From Desulfopila sp. IMCC35006 (GTDB lineage: Bacteria; Desulfobacterota; Desulfobulbia; Desulfobulbales; Desulfocapsaceae), in assembly GCF_005116645.1 (NCBI RefSeq), contig NZ_SWCM01000023.1:1-56162 (forward strand): 56,162 bases of DNA, read 5' to 3'. The translations under genes and the position numbers were made by a program. The notes under the pieces were generated by a model. That model was not told the origin of the DNA, did no database searches, and saw only the letters and a program-made list of their open reading frames with translations. Each line of letters opens with the position of its first letter. Positions within the stretch are counted from its first letter, which is position 1. Below are positions 18,332 to 27,576 of the stretch, in pieces.

Positions 18332-19522
18332 ATGATGAGAAGATTGCACGTATTTGCCCTCATTTGTATAAGTGTTATTTTTGCGCCTTTGTCGAGCCAG
18401 GCTCGACAGTTTGCCGTTTCCATGGAACAGGATCAACTGACCGTTGGTGAAAAGGTGGAGATCCTGCTCGTCTCTCTTGCCGGGGGGGCAGACAAGACAG
18501 CACTTTTTCCAGACGAAATAAGCTGTGAGCTGATTGCCGCGGAAAAAAAATTTGTTCTCCTCGCCCTCAAAGACCCTGCATCGGCTCCGTCAGAAGCAAC
18601 GGGCAACATTGCCGGTCTCCGGCAGCACTATAGCTTCACGCTCCCCAGTATCCTGCAGGGGCAGGTTGTCATGTCCTTTGCCGGTGTGGATGCACCCCGG
18701 CTTGTCTTTGATGTGGTCGCGCCGCCACAGGGCGATGCAGAGGCTGCTCCCGATGCAGTCCGGCCCAGTCTGGACGCGATGTCCAGTACCTACGAGCCGT
18801 ATCAAAAAAATGCATCGGCCTATCAGCCGGTATATTTTCTTGTCGGTACAGACCCGGCAAAAAGCAAATTTCAGATTAGTTTCAAATATCGTTTTTTTGG
18901 GGCGGATACAAGTTTTGCCGAGTTGCATCCATGGATAAAAGGGCTGCATATGGGATATACCCAGACGTCTTTCTGGGATTTGCAATCGGCTTCGGCGCCT
19001 TTTGAAGACACCAGTTATAAACCTGAACTTTTCTGGCTGTCACAAAATTATTTAACATCCGCGCACGGCCTTCTGCGGGGAGTGTTTCTGCAGGGTGGTT
19101 TCCAGCATGAATCCAATGGCCGGGGAGAAGACCTTTCCCGGTCCACTAATTTTGCCTACATTGAACCGATTCTGATCTTTTACGATCCTGACAGCAAATT
19201 CGGCTTTCAGCTGTCGCCCAAAATCTGGACATATGTGGAAAATGATGATGATACGAATGCGACCCTTCCCGACTACCGAGGGTATTTTGATCTCGGTGCA
19301 AAGTTCAGCCTGGCTGAAACGTTTGTCGCTGGAACGCAGTTTCGGTGGGCGGATGAAGGTGTTTCTCTCCAGCTTGATTTTTCTTATCCTCTCAAACACT
19401 TTTTCGGCGACGCCCTGGATGTTTACTTTTTCGCGCAATACACCAATGCGCTGGCCGAAGATCTCCTGCATTACGAGGACCGCAGCCAGATATTCAGGTT
19501 GGGCTTGGCCTTCATCAGATGA
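18332..19522 (+). CDS. pldA: Outer membrane phospholipase A
   Basis: A 396-residue OMPLA-family beta-barrel lipase that hydrolyses acyl esters of phospholipids in the outer membrane. A signal peptide ends near SSQA (about residue 25). The catalytic motif is HESNGR, with His259, Ser261 and Asn273. The H-S spacing (2) and S-N spacing (12) equal those of E. coli PldA (H142, S144, N156). It is longer than the E. coli protein because about 120 residues lie between the signal peptide and the barrel. ATG 18332 is adjacent to ATG 18335; either could be used. Confidence 0.88.
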   Translation: MMRRLHVFALICISVIFAPLSSQARQFAVSMEQDQLTVGEKVEILLVSLAGGADKTALFPDEISCELIAAEKKFVLLALKDPASAPSEATGNIAGLRQHYSFTLPSILQGQVVMSFAGVDAPRLVFDVVAPPQGDAEAAPDAVRPSLDAMSSTYEPYQKNASAYQPVYFLVGTDPAKSKFQISFKYRFFGADTSFAELHPWIKGLHMGYTQTSFWDLQSASAPFEDTSYKPELFWLSQNYLTSAHGLLRGVFLQGGFQHESNGRGEDLSRSTNFAYIEPILIFYDPDSKFGFQLSPKIWTYVENDDDTNATLPDYRGYFDLGAKFSLAETFVAGTQFRWADEGVSLQLDFSYPLKHFFGDALDVYFFAQYTNALAEDLLHYEDRSQIFRLGLAFIR

Positions 19523-19606
19523 TCTCCGGCTTGCCAGTCGCTGCTTGATGCTTACCATACCAAGTCAGTCAGGAGATTTTTTTTCATCTTATAAAGGAGG
19601 TTTTTC

Positions 19607-20152
19607 ATGTTAGATAAACAAATGGCCCAAGCCCTTAACGAACAGATAAACAAAGAGATGTATTCGGCCTACCTGTATATGTCGATGTCGGCCTATTCCA
19701 GTAATATGGGTCTGAAAGGTTTTGCCAACTGGTTCATGGTGCAGTATCACGAGGAAATGTTTCATGCCATGAAAATCTATGAATATGTGCAGCGCCAGGG
19801 GGAGGAGGTAAAACTTGAAGCCCTCCAGGCGCCCCCTGCAGAGTTCTCTTCGCAGCTCGACATGTTTACCAAGACGCTGGCCCATGAACAGTTCATCACC
19901 AGTTCGATCAATGAACTGATGGAAATGGCCCAAAGCAAAAAGGACCATGCAACGCAGATTTTTCTTGAATGGTATGTAACCGAGCAGGTCGAAGAGGAAG
20001 AAAATGATAATGACATCATTCTTCAGTTGAAATTGATTGGCGACAACGCCCATGCCCTGCTGATGCTCGATCGGGAGCTGGCAGCTCGGGCAACAACTAT
20101 TCCGACCGATTTCAGTAAAGGCGTTGAAGCTGCAGCAAAAGCGGCAGCGTAA
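19607..20152 (+). CDS. ftnA: Bacterial non-heme ferritin
   Basis: A 181-residue ferritin that oxidises and stores iron in a 24-subunit shell. The ferroxidase-site pattern is visible: N-terminal NKEMYSAYLY (Glu17), HEEMFHAM (Glu/His of the second helix), and WYVTEQVEEE. A strong AAAGGAGG lies 6 bp before the ATG. It is followed 16 bp later by an amidohydrolase gene and may be co-transcribed with it. Confidence 0.95.
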   Translation: MLDKQMAQALNEQINKEMYSAYLYMSMSAYSSNMGLKGFANWFMVQYHEEMFHAMKIYEYVQRQGEEVKLEALQAPPAEFSSQLDMFTKTLAHEQFITSSINELMEMAQSKKDHATQIFLEWYVTEQVEEEENDNDIILQLKLIGDNAHALLMLDRELAARATTIPTDFSKGVEAAAKAAA

Positions 20153-20168
20153 CATCGGTAAAGGGCAA

Positions 20169-21386
20169 ATGGACAAGGCGCTCTATATCCTCGCCGGTTG
20201 GCTGATAGACGGCAGCGGCGGACCAATCCGGGAAAAAGTGCTGTTGAAGATCGTTGATGGCAGATTCGCGGCAATCGAACCGTATTCCGTCGAGACTCTG
20301 CCGCCGGCAGCACAGGTCAAGGATTTATCCCACTGTACTGTTATACCGCCACTGGTTGACTGCCATGTCCATTTGTATATGTCCGGGACTACTGATCATA
20401 CGATACGGGAATGGCAGTTGTCTGCAGGATATGAAGAGCTGCGTCCGGTTATCGGCCGGCATCTCCACTATCTCTTTTCCCATGGAGTCCTTGCCGCCCG
20501 TGACGGCGGCGACCACGGCGGCTTTGCCCTTCGCTACAGAGCGGAGCCGGAGATGCAGCGGGAGATTATTCTGAAAGTCGCCGGTCGGGCCTGGCACAAA
20601 AAGGGGCGTTACGGTGCCTTGATCGGCAGATACCCGGGAGAAGGGGAAAGTCTGGCCGAAGCGTATGCCGCCGAGAATGATGCCATTGACCACGTGAAAC
20701 TGGTCAACTCAGGATTGAACAGCCTGAAAATATTCGGCAAAGAAACACTGCCGCAGTTTACTCTAGAAGAAATAGCAGCGGTGGTGCGGGCGGCAGAACA
20801 GCAAAACAGAAAGGTGATGGTCCATACCAACGGCAGGGTGCCGGTGCAGCTCGCCGTTGCCGGCGGCTGCCACTCCATAGAGCATGGCTTTTTCATGGGC
20901 AGGGAAAACCTGGAGCTGATGGCTGAAAAGGGCACCTTCTGGGTGCCGACCGTTTTTACCATGAAAGCCTATGGCAGCAATATCCACGCCGCCCAGGCGG
21001 GGGCTGATCGTCAGGTTATCGAGAAAAATCTCGAGCACCAGCTCGGGCAGCTGGCCATGGCGAGAGAATTGGGGGTAAAGGTTGCTCTCGGCACCGATGC
21101 CGGCAGTCTCGGGGTCCTGCATGGGGAATCGATGGTTGAAGAGATGAAGCTGTATAAAAAGGCCGGATACAGTTTAGCCGAGACGGTTCAGTGTGCAACC
21201 AGCAATGGTGCAGAGTTACTCGGTATCGACGATTTTGGGCTGCTCGTAAACGGCAAAACGGCAACTTTCCTCGTTGCCAGAGGGGCTCCGGCACAACTCC
21301 CCAGAAAGCTCTCCTATCTCGAGGAGATATATCTGCGGGGTGTGCCGAGTGCGCTCTATCGTAAAAACCCCGTTAAACACACCTAG
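20169..21386 (+). CDS. Amidohydrolase family protein
   Basis: A 405-residue metal-dependent hydrolase of the amidohydrolase superfamily (imidazolonepropionase/dipeptidase-like). Metal-site motifs are VDCHVHLY (HxH), HTNGR, SIEHG and LGTDAGS. The substrate is not predictable. The ATG at 20169 is preferred because AAAGGG lies just upstream and the protein then opens with the typical LAGWLIDGSG strand; an ATG at 20124 inside the ferritin gene is less likely. Confidence 0.85.
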   Translation: MDKALYILAGWLIDGSGGPIREKVLLKIVDGRFAAIEPYSVETLPPAAQVKDLSHCTVIPPLVDCHVHLYMSGTTDHTIREWQLSAGYEELRPVIGRHLHYLFSHGVLAARDGGDHGGFALRYRAEPEMQREIILKVAGRAWHKKGRYGALIGRYPGEGESLAEAYAAENDAIDHVKLVNSGLNSLKIFGKETLPQFTLEEIAAVVRAAEQQNRKVMVHTNGRVPVQLAVAGGCHSIEHGFFMGRENLELMAEKGTFWVPTVFTMKAYGSNIHAAQAGADRQVIEKNLEHQLGQLAMARELGVKVALGTDAGSLGVLHGESMVEEMKLYKKAGYSLAETVQCATSNGAELLGIDDFGLLVNGKTATFLVARGAPAQLPRKLSYLEEIYLRGVPSALYRKNPVKHT

Positions 21387-21424
21387 ATTTCTATGCCCTT
21401 TGGGTAATTTTTACGATGCCAGCA

Positions 21425-21817
21425 CTATTTTACAGAAACGACAGGGCAATGCGCCTTCAGGATGATGTGCTGAGCCGTTCGGCCGAAAAGAATTTTGCCG
21501 ACTTTAGAACGGCTTTTTACGCCGATAATAATCTCGTCGCATGCATTGTCCGCGGCAAACGCGACAATGTCCTCCCCGGCACTGTTATTGCGGATCAGGA
21601 GATGGTTCTCGTGCGGAATGTTTTGCTCGTCGAGTAATTTCCCTGCTTCAGCGAGGTTATCCTCAGCCTCAGTGATCTTTTTCTTGGTTGTTTTTTCTCC
21701 CCCCGGCAGAGACGTGACGAGTTGGATCGTCCCGCCAAATGCCTTGGCGTGTTGTATGGCCAGGTTGAGAAGGTCTTTCCCAACATTGGTACCTCGGTAG
21801 GCGACAAGAATCTGCAT
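21425..21817 (-). CDS. Universal stress protein (UspA family)
   Basis: A 130-residue single-domain USP. It opens with MQILVAYRGT and has the DEIIIGVKSRSKVGKILFGRTAQ segment carrying the G-x2-G-x9-G-type nucleotide loop, and it ends in CPVVSV. The ATG at 21817 has AAAGGAAC upstream and gives a normal USP start; the longer frame to 21874 would add 19 unrelated residues. Convergent with the amidohydrolase gene. Confidence 0.9.
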   Translation of the reverse strand: MQILVAYRGTNVGKDLLNLAIQHAKAFGGTIQLVTSLPGGEKTTKKKITEAEDNLAEAGKLLDEQNIPHENHLLIRNNSAGEDIVAFAADNACDEIIIGVKSRSKVGKILFGRTAQHIILKAHCPVVSVK

Positions 21818-22027
21818 GATAGTTCCTTTGTAAATGGTCGATGGTCGGTTGCGGTTGGTGGCGTATTTATACAATATCGCTGTAACGTATTAAATTTTGC
21901 CGAAATCCACAATATCTTCTTCAAAATTCGTTCACACACGTGTATAAAGTTAGGAAATGGTTTGCTGAGAATGGCTCTCCTTTTCATTTGCCATTACTGT
22001 TCATTTTTGCTATCCGATTGATAATTC

Positions 22028-23959
22028 ATGCCCCGAATCAATTATCACCCTAAAGTTGTGCCTGATTTTCTCGAAAGTATCGGCGCGGCTACCATCATAT
22101 TTACCAGTGATGCCGTGGTGAGCGCCTGCAACAGGTCCGCCGAGAAATTGCTCGGTTTACCGGCCGGCGGACTGGTCGGTTGTACCTTGGCGGAGCTTGA
22201 GCTGGAGCTGGTTGATGCCAAGGGCAAACCCCTGCCCAGGGAACTGTTTCCCGTCAATAAACTCCCGAGGGACAACCTCGATAACGTTCAATTCGATTTT
22301 GGCCTGCGATTGCCGCTCATGGAGCGGACTGAGTGGCTTCGCGGGATTGTCAAGCCGTATCATGCGGATGATGGCGAGCTTGCCGGGCTGGTCCTCAGCC
22401 TCTCGGTAATAACTGATATCATCGGGGAAAAAAATACCCAAAGCCAGATTTATCTGGCAAAAAAAGAATGGGAAGCAACGGTCGATGCGTTGCCGGACAT
22501 CGTCACGATCCAGGACCTCGAGATGCGCATAGTCAGAGCCAACAAGGTGGCTCACGATTTATTCGGCTATGCGCTGGGCGCGCTCAAAGGCCGTACATGT
22601 TATGAAGTTTTCCATCGCCGGACAACCCCCTGTGAAAACTGTCCGCTTCTGCAGTCAAGAGAGAAACCCCGCTTCCAGGTTGGCACTATATATAACGAGA
22701 TTCTTGATAAAACCTTCACCGTTTCATCTTTTCCTATTTTTGATCAGCAGGGCAAGTTGTGTCAGCTCGTACAGGTCGCCCGGGATGTAAGCCGTGAAAA
22801 AATGATGGAACAGCAGCTGCAGCAGCGGATGAAGATGGAGGCCCTCGGCACACTCGCCGGAGGAATTGCCCACGATTTTAACAATATTCTTGCTGCCATG
22901 ATAGGCTATGGTGAGATCGCCAGAGGCCGTCTCGCGCCGGACCATCCGGCAAGAAAGGATCTGGACCAGGTGATCGCCGGTGGCGACCGGGCGGTAGACC
23001 TGGTCAAACGGATCCTGACCTTCAGCAGGAAAGAGAGTGACGGGCAGTTCCGCCCGGTGAAAATACAGTATGTCGTCGAAGAGGTTATCAAACTGCTTAC
23101 GCCATCCCTGCCGGCGACGATTGAACTGCTGCACGAGATAGATCCTTCCTGTCGCTCAATTCTCGCGGATTCCGGCCAGATGCATCAGGTCCTGATGAAC
23201 CTGTGTACCAACGCCAGACAAGCCATCGGCGACGGCCATGGTCGGATAACTATCCGACTGTCCGAGATCGAAGATGTGGGACAGATCGTCAGTCATGCGC
23301 CCTTGGCCAGGGGGACCGGGGTTCTCCTCGATCTCGAGGTGAGCGATACCGGATGCGGTATTGCCAAAGATAAGCTGGACAAGATCTTCGATCCCTTTTT
23401 TACTACCAAAAGAAAGGAGCATGGGACGGGGTTAGGATTAGCGGTTGTCCATGGGATCATCGCCAAGCATCAGGGTGCTATACAGGTTGCCAGTCAGGTT
23501 GGAGTGGGAACGACTTTCCATGTCTATCTGAACATCGATGGTGGCGAGGAGCCTGGCCGGCCGGCAAAAAAGATTGGCGAACTGGGTGGTAATGAACGGA
23601 TTATGGTCATCGATGATGAGATTGGTCTGACTGATCTGCTGCGCGAACTGCTCCAGGAGAAAGGGTATGTGGTGACGACGTTTAGCGACAGTATTGCCGC
23701 GGTCCGGGCGTTTCGTCAGGATCCGAATTGTTGTGATCTGGTGATCACCGATATGCTTATGCCCGGGATGACCGGAGCCGAACTCGCCCGTGAATTTCTG
23801 GGCCAGCGGCCGGATATTCCGATTATCATGGTCACTGGACATAGCGGCAACTTCGACAAAAAGCGAGCAACTCTGTCAGGTATTAGAGAGTTGCTGGTAA
23901 AGCCCGTCAAAAAAGAAAAGCTGTATCAAATTGTCCGGAAGGTACTGAATCATGGCTGA
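22028..23959 (+). CDS. Hybrid sensor histidine kinase, PAS-PAS-HisKA-HATPase-REC
   Basis: A 643-residue cytoplasmic kinase. Two PAS domains (about 15-120 and 145-260) precede the kinase core; the second has a C-x10-C-x2-C pattern (CYEVFHRRTTPCENC) that may bind a metal or act as a redox switch. The phospho-His is in GIAHDFNNIL, ATPase motifs are DTGCGI and GTGLGLA, and the C-terminal REC carries Asp in LVITDMLMPG. Its last codons overlap the start of the NtrC-type regulator by 8 bp, so the two are translationally coupled and most likely cognate. Confidence 0.92.
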   Translation: MPRINYHPKVVPDFLESIGAATIIFTSDAVVSACNRSAEKLLGLPAGGLVGCTLAELELELVDAKGKPLPRELFPVNKLPRDNLDNVQFDFGLRLPLMERTEWLRGIVKPYHADDGELAGLVLSLSVITDIIGEKNTQSQIYLAKKEWEATVDALPDIVTIQDLEMRIVRANKVAHDLFGYALGALKGRTCYEVFHRRTTPCENCPLLQSREKPRFQVGTIYNEILDKTFTVSSFPIFDQQGKLCQLVQVARDVSREKMMEQQLQQRMKMEALGTLAGGIAHDFNNILAAMIGYGEIARGRLAPDHPARKDLDQVIAGGDRAVDLVKRILTFSRKESDGQFRPVKIQYVVEEVIKLLTPSLPATIELLHEIDPSCRSILADSGQMHQVLMNLCTNARQAIGDGHGRITIRLSEIEDVGQIVSHAPLARGTGVLLDLEVSDTGCGIAKDKLDKIFDPFFTTKRKEHGTGLGLAVVHGIIAKHQGAIQVASQVGVGTTFHVYLNIDGGEEPGRPAKKIGELGGNERIMVIDDEIGLTDLLRELLQEKGYVVTTFSDSIAAVRAFRQDPNCCDLVITDMLMPGMTGAELAREFLGQRPDIPIIMVTGHSGNFDKKRATLSGIRELLVKPVKKEKLYQIVRKVLNHG

Positions 23960-25358
23960 AATCCTGATACTCGATGACGATCATGTCCTGACCGAGATGC
24001 TCCTTGAGCAGCTGACTGCCGATGGCCACAAGGCCAGTGCGGCAGGAACCCTGGCGGACGGGCTGACCCTTTTGCGGCAGGCATCCTTTGATGTGGTTTT
24101 ACTTGATGTGCAGCTGCCGGATGGCAATGGTCTGGAGTATATTCCCTCCATAACTGCCAGTACAGGACAACCGGAAGTGATCATTATCACCGGGCAGGGC
24201 GATGCAGACGGGGCTGAAAAAGCGGTGCTGAGCGGTGCCTGGAGCTATATCGAAAAACCCTATGTAATCAGGGAACTCTCGCTGCAGTTAAGCCGCGCCC
24301 TGCAGTACAGACGAGAAAAAAAGAAAGTGTCATCACGTCCGGTTGCCTTGAAGAGGGACGCGATAATCGGCAGCAGTCCGGTTATCAAAAAATGTCTCGA
24401 CCAGGTCGCCCGGGCATCTATTTCCGATGTCAGCGTTCTGGTGACCGGTCCCACCGGAACCGGTAAAGAGTTATTTGCCAGAGCCATTCATGAAAACAGT
24501 GCCAGAGCCGATAAAAATTTTGTGGTTGTCGATTGTGCATCTCTGCCGGAAACGCTGATCGAAAGCACGCTTTTCGGTCATGTGAAAGGGGCATTTACCA
24601 ATGCCGATTCTGCTCAGGAGGGTCTTGTCAAACATGCCCACGGCGGCACCTTGTTTCTCGATGAGGTTGGGGAGCTTCCGCTGAGCATCCAGAAAACATT
24701 TCTGCGCCTTCTGCAGGAACACGAGTACCGCCCGGTCGGATCGACAAAGCAGGCGTACAGTGATTTTCGGGTTGTTGCCGCCACCAATCGGGATTTAAAA
24801 AAATGTGTCGAAAATGGTACCTTCAGAAGTGACCTCCTGTTCCGGCTGCAAGCCTATACCATTGCATTGCCGGCCTTGAAAGAAAGGCTCGGGGATGTTC
24901 GGGAACTGGTACTCTATTTTATCCTGAGGCTCTGTCTTCGCTATGGGCTGGAAATAAAAGGGGTCAGCGCCGATTTTACCGAAGCTCTTCAAGCCTATGA
25001 TTGGCCCGGTAATGTCCGGGAATTATATCAGACAGTGGAGCAGGTCATCACCAACCCCATGTTGGGACCCACCTGTTTTGCCGTCCATTTGCCGGATAGT
25101 TTCAGGGTGCACCAGGCTCGTGCCGGGCTGAGTTCAAAAAAGGCCCCGCCGAAAAAAGAGTCAGCCGGGGATCTGCCCACCTGGTCGGGCTATAAAAAGA
25201 AATGCGAACTTGAGTACCTCGGCCAACTCAAACAACTCGCGGGCGGTAATGTCACCGAGGCCGCCAGGATCTCCCAGATATCCAGGACCCGTCTCTATCA
25301 GCTTTTTGAGAAATACCGCATCAATTTTTCTGACGAGGTTATTGTCAATAAAAATTGA
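23952..25358 (+). CDS. NtrC-family sigma-54-dependent response regulator
   Basis: A 468-residue regulator: REC (1-120, Asp52 in VLLDVQLPD), AAA+ domain (about 135-375; Walker A GPTGTGKE, Walker B LFLDEVGE) and a Fis-type HTH at the C-terminus (GNVTEAARISQISRTRLYQL). The sigma-54-contacting loop reads GAFTNA (213-218) instead of the canonical GAFTGA. It is coupled to the upstream kinase. A near-consensus -24/-12 promoter lies about 120 bp after its stop codon, making the chemosensory genes its obvious target (inference). Confidence 0.94.
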   Translation: MAEILILDDDHVLTEMLLEQLTADGHKASAAGTLADGLTLLRQASFDVVLLDVQLPDGNGLEYIPSITASTGQPEVIIITGQGDADGAEKAVLSGAWSYIEKPYVIRELSLQLSRALQYRREKKKVSSRPVALKRDAIIGSSPVIKKCLDQVARASISDVSVLVTGPTGTGKELFARAIHENSARADKNFVVVDCASLPETLIESTLFGHVKGAFTNADSAQEGLVKHAHGGTLFLDEVGELPLSIQKTFLRLLQEHEYRPVGSTKQAYSDFRVVAATNRDLKKCVENGTFRSDLLFRLQAYTIALPALKERLGDVRELVLYFILRLCLRYGLEIKGVSADFTEALQAYDWPGNVRELYQTVEQVITNPMLGPTCFAVHLPDSFRVHQARAGLSSKKAPPKKESAGDLPTWSGYKKKCELEYLGQLKQLAGGNVTEAARISQISRTRLYQLFEKYRINFSDEVIVNKN

Positions 25359-25475
25359 ATTGTTCACTTTTGTTGACACTTTTCTCCCCTCTGTCCCTTG
25401 GCTTTTCCTGAAGTTCCTTTCAAGTAACCCCTCGTAAAAACATATAATATATTTTTCCTGAACGGTCTGTTTAGG

Positions 25476-25492
25476 CTGGCACGATTGATGCT
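25476..25492 (+). promoter_or_regulatory. Sigma-54 (-24/-12) promoter of the chemosensory operon
   Basis: CTGGCACG at 25476-25483 and ATGCT at 25488-25492 match the -24/-12 consensus, with the GG and GC dinucleotides 10 bp apart; only the first T of TTGC differs. Transcription would start near 25503, just before the 25560 gene. It lies in the only sizeable gap between the NtrC-type regulator and the CheW/MCP genes. Confidence 0.85.
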
Positions 25493-25559
25493 CTTGGGAT
25501 TGTGATTGTCGCCGTATCAAAAAATGTTCACAATTCCTCTTTCACCAATCGACAATAGA

Positions 25560-25961
25560 ATGAGAAAATTTTTCTACGCAATAAACAAATCTGCCTGTGG
25601 TCCAGACTGCCGGTGGCAGATTTGTCCACAACGATATCTGACCCGACTGCGAAAAATTAACGGGCTGCAGTCAATTCGTCCCCTCTTCGGCGATGTTGTT
25701 TATGTCTCGCCACCGTCGGACAGCACCCCCAGAAATGGCGATCTTATAATTCTTTATGCGGAAAATAGTTCCGATCTCGACGCGATGATTGCGGCCAGGG
25801 ACAACTTTGACGGCTTGAAAAAAATACTGGTGATGGCTGATTCGGCAGGCGTTAACGGAGATAAATACCATATGCTCGCCCCACGCTTTATTACTCAGGT
25901 CGAAAGAAATATCGATGAGTTAGAGGCGGTCATCCAGAAAATGAACGGATATGTTCAATAA
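25560..25961 (+). CDS. Small protein of unknown function, first gene of the chemosensory operon
   Basis: A 133-residue protein with no recognised domain. It has three Cys near the N-terminus (ACGPDCRWQIC) and an alpha/beta remainder (GDLIILYAENSSDLDAM, KKILVMADSAG) reminiscent of a degenerate receiver-like fold. The start is uncertain: ATG 25560 and ATG 25524 are both in frame and neither has a good RBS. It lies directly after the sigma-54 promoter and 21 bp before the CheW protein, so a role in the same signalling complex is likely. Confidence 0.7.
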   Translation: MRKFFYAINKSACGPDCRWQICPQRYLTRLRKINGLQSIRPLFGDVVYVSPPSDSTPRNGDLIILYAENSSDLDAMIAARDNFDGLKKILVMADSAGVNGDKYHMLAPRFITQVERNIDELEAVIQKMNGYVQ

Positions 25962-25982
25962 TTTCACGGAAAGAGTTCGGTA

Positions 25983-27515
25983 ATGGCACAGGAACAGTTG
26001 TTTGCATCTTTTGTACTGGACAGAAAACAGGGGCTGGAAATAGCGCTCCGGGCAGAAAGTGTTGCCGAGGCAACACCGATAACCGGAACGATTCGACAAC
26101 TCCCCGCCAGTCTCGATTTTGTTGAGGGGATTATGCATCTGCGCGAAGAGGCGATCCCGATCATTAATCTGAAAAAACGGCTCGGCCTGACGCAGCAGGG
26201 GTATAGCGAGGATGCTATGGTAGCGGTGGTCACCCTCTTTCGGCGCCGGTACGGGCTGCTGTTTGACGATATCCAGGAAGTGTTTGCGGCAAGCGGGGCC
26301 GATGTCCAGCAGCTGGATAGCGTATTGCAGACCGACGATAAGATTATCTCTGCCCTCATTCAAATGAAAAAGGGCGGCAGAACGGTGGAGCTTCTCGATC
26401 TTAATAATCTTTTTTTCGGTAATTCTGATGAGTTGGGGAGGGTTGGCGAGTCCCTGCAGGAGGAGCGTAACGATAAAAAAGAGTCGAAATATGTCCGATA
26501 TGTCGTTTTTAATTTTTCCGGTCAATCCTTTGGGGTCCCGGTGGAATGCACCCGGGAAATAACTTTTTTCGATGTGACAAAACATATCTATTCAGATGAC
26601 ATCGAGATGGAGCATCTTCCCCATAGCGCCTCGCTTGACGACATTTTCAAACATGGCGATATCGACGGGACCCTGACATTGCGAGGGCAAACCATTCCGG
26701 TCTTGAAGGCGAAACGGATTCTCGGTGACCGCAGCATCGAGGGCGATCAGTATTTTAGTGAAAAAACCAGAATTATGATCCTGGACCACGATCATTGTTC
26801 GGTGGGGGTTATTGTTGATGAAGTGACAACGATTGAGACTATTGCCGAGGATTTAATTTTGCCCATGAGGTCTTGCCAGAACGGCTTTGTCTCCGGGATA
26901 TACCAGAAAGCGGAAGGATACAATATCTTGCTGCTGGATATGGCAAAGCTGGTAGGTGATCGCATCGATGAACTCCAGGCTATGGGCCGGCTGGCCTGTG
27001 ATCCCGTTGCGGACGACAGCGGGAGAGGCTCGGCCGTGACCGGATCCCATCATATCCTGACCGAAAACTGTTATCTCATTTTCAATGTTGGCCGGCGTAT
27101 GGCAGTGCAGCTTAAGGATGTTCAGGAAATAATTGAAAAAAAAGGGATTATGGCTATCCCGGGCGGCAGCGGATTCAGCAAAGACATTATTAATTTGCGG
27201 GGAGTAGTTGTCCCGGTTGTAAATCTCAGAGAATTCTACGGTTATGGCAAGAGTTCGGGAAATTCGCTGGAGCAAAAACTTATAATATGCCATTTCAATT
27301 CACAGATTGTGGCCCTGGAAGTAGACGGTATTGTAACGATTTATAAGCAGGAACAATCGCAGAAGACCACATCGGTCAACCCGGATCTGGCTAAAAGAGA
27401 AGATACTCTCGACCGGTTGATTGTTTTTGATGGCGGCACAGGAAAAAAAGAACATGTCTTTGTTGTCAATATTCATAATCTGATACAAAACCACCTGAAT
27501 GCTGCTGTGGCCTGA
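25983..27515 (+). CDS. Triple CheW-domain coupling protein
   Basis: A 510-residue cytoplasmic protein built of three successive CheW-like domains (about 1-150, 165-335 and 355-505). Each has the CheW pattern of an opening beta strand, an R/V-E block, a G-(I/V)-(M/I)-(H/N)-LR-type segment (GIMHLREEAIPIINL, GTLTLRGQTIPVLKA, DIINLRGVVVPVVNL) and a closing V-D-x-V strand. CheW links chemoreceptors to the CheA kinase. No CheA or CheY is nearby, so it must couple to components elsewhere or serve as a scaffold. Followed 61 bp later by the chemoreceptor. Confidence 0.88.
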   Translation: MAQEQLFASFVLDRKQGLEIALRAESVAEATPITGTIRQLPASLDFVEGIMHLREEAIPIINLKKRLGLTQQGYSEDAMVAVVTLFRRRYGLLFDDIQEVFAASGADVQQLDSVLQTDDKIISALIQMKKGGRTVELLDLNNLFFGNSDELGRVGESLQEERNDKKESKYVRYVVFNFSGQSFGVPVECTREITFFDVTKHIYSDDIEMEHLPHSASLDDIFKHGDIDGTLTLRGQTIPVLKAKRILGDRSIEGDQYFSEKTRIMILDHDHCSVGVIVDEVTTIETIAEDLILPMRSCQNGFVSGIYQKAEGYNILLLDMAKLVGDRIDELQAMGRLACDPVADDSGRGSAVTGSHHILTENCYLIFNVGRRMAVQLKDVQEIIEKKGIMAIPGGSGFSKDIINLRGVVVPVVNLREFYGYGKSSGNSLEQKLIICHFNSQIVALEVDGIVTIYKQEQSQKTTSVNPDLAKREDTLDRLIVFDGGTGKKEHVFVVNIHNLIQNHLNAAVA

Positions 27516-27576
27516 AAATAAAGAGATTTTTCAAAGGTGAAGACAGTTGCCTGAAATATTAGCGAAAGAGGAAAAA

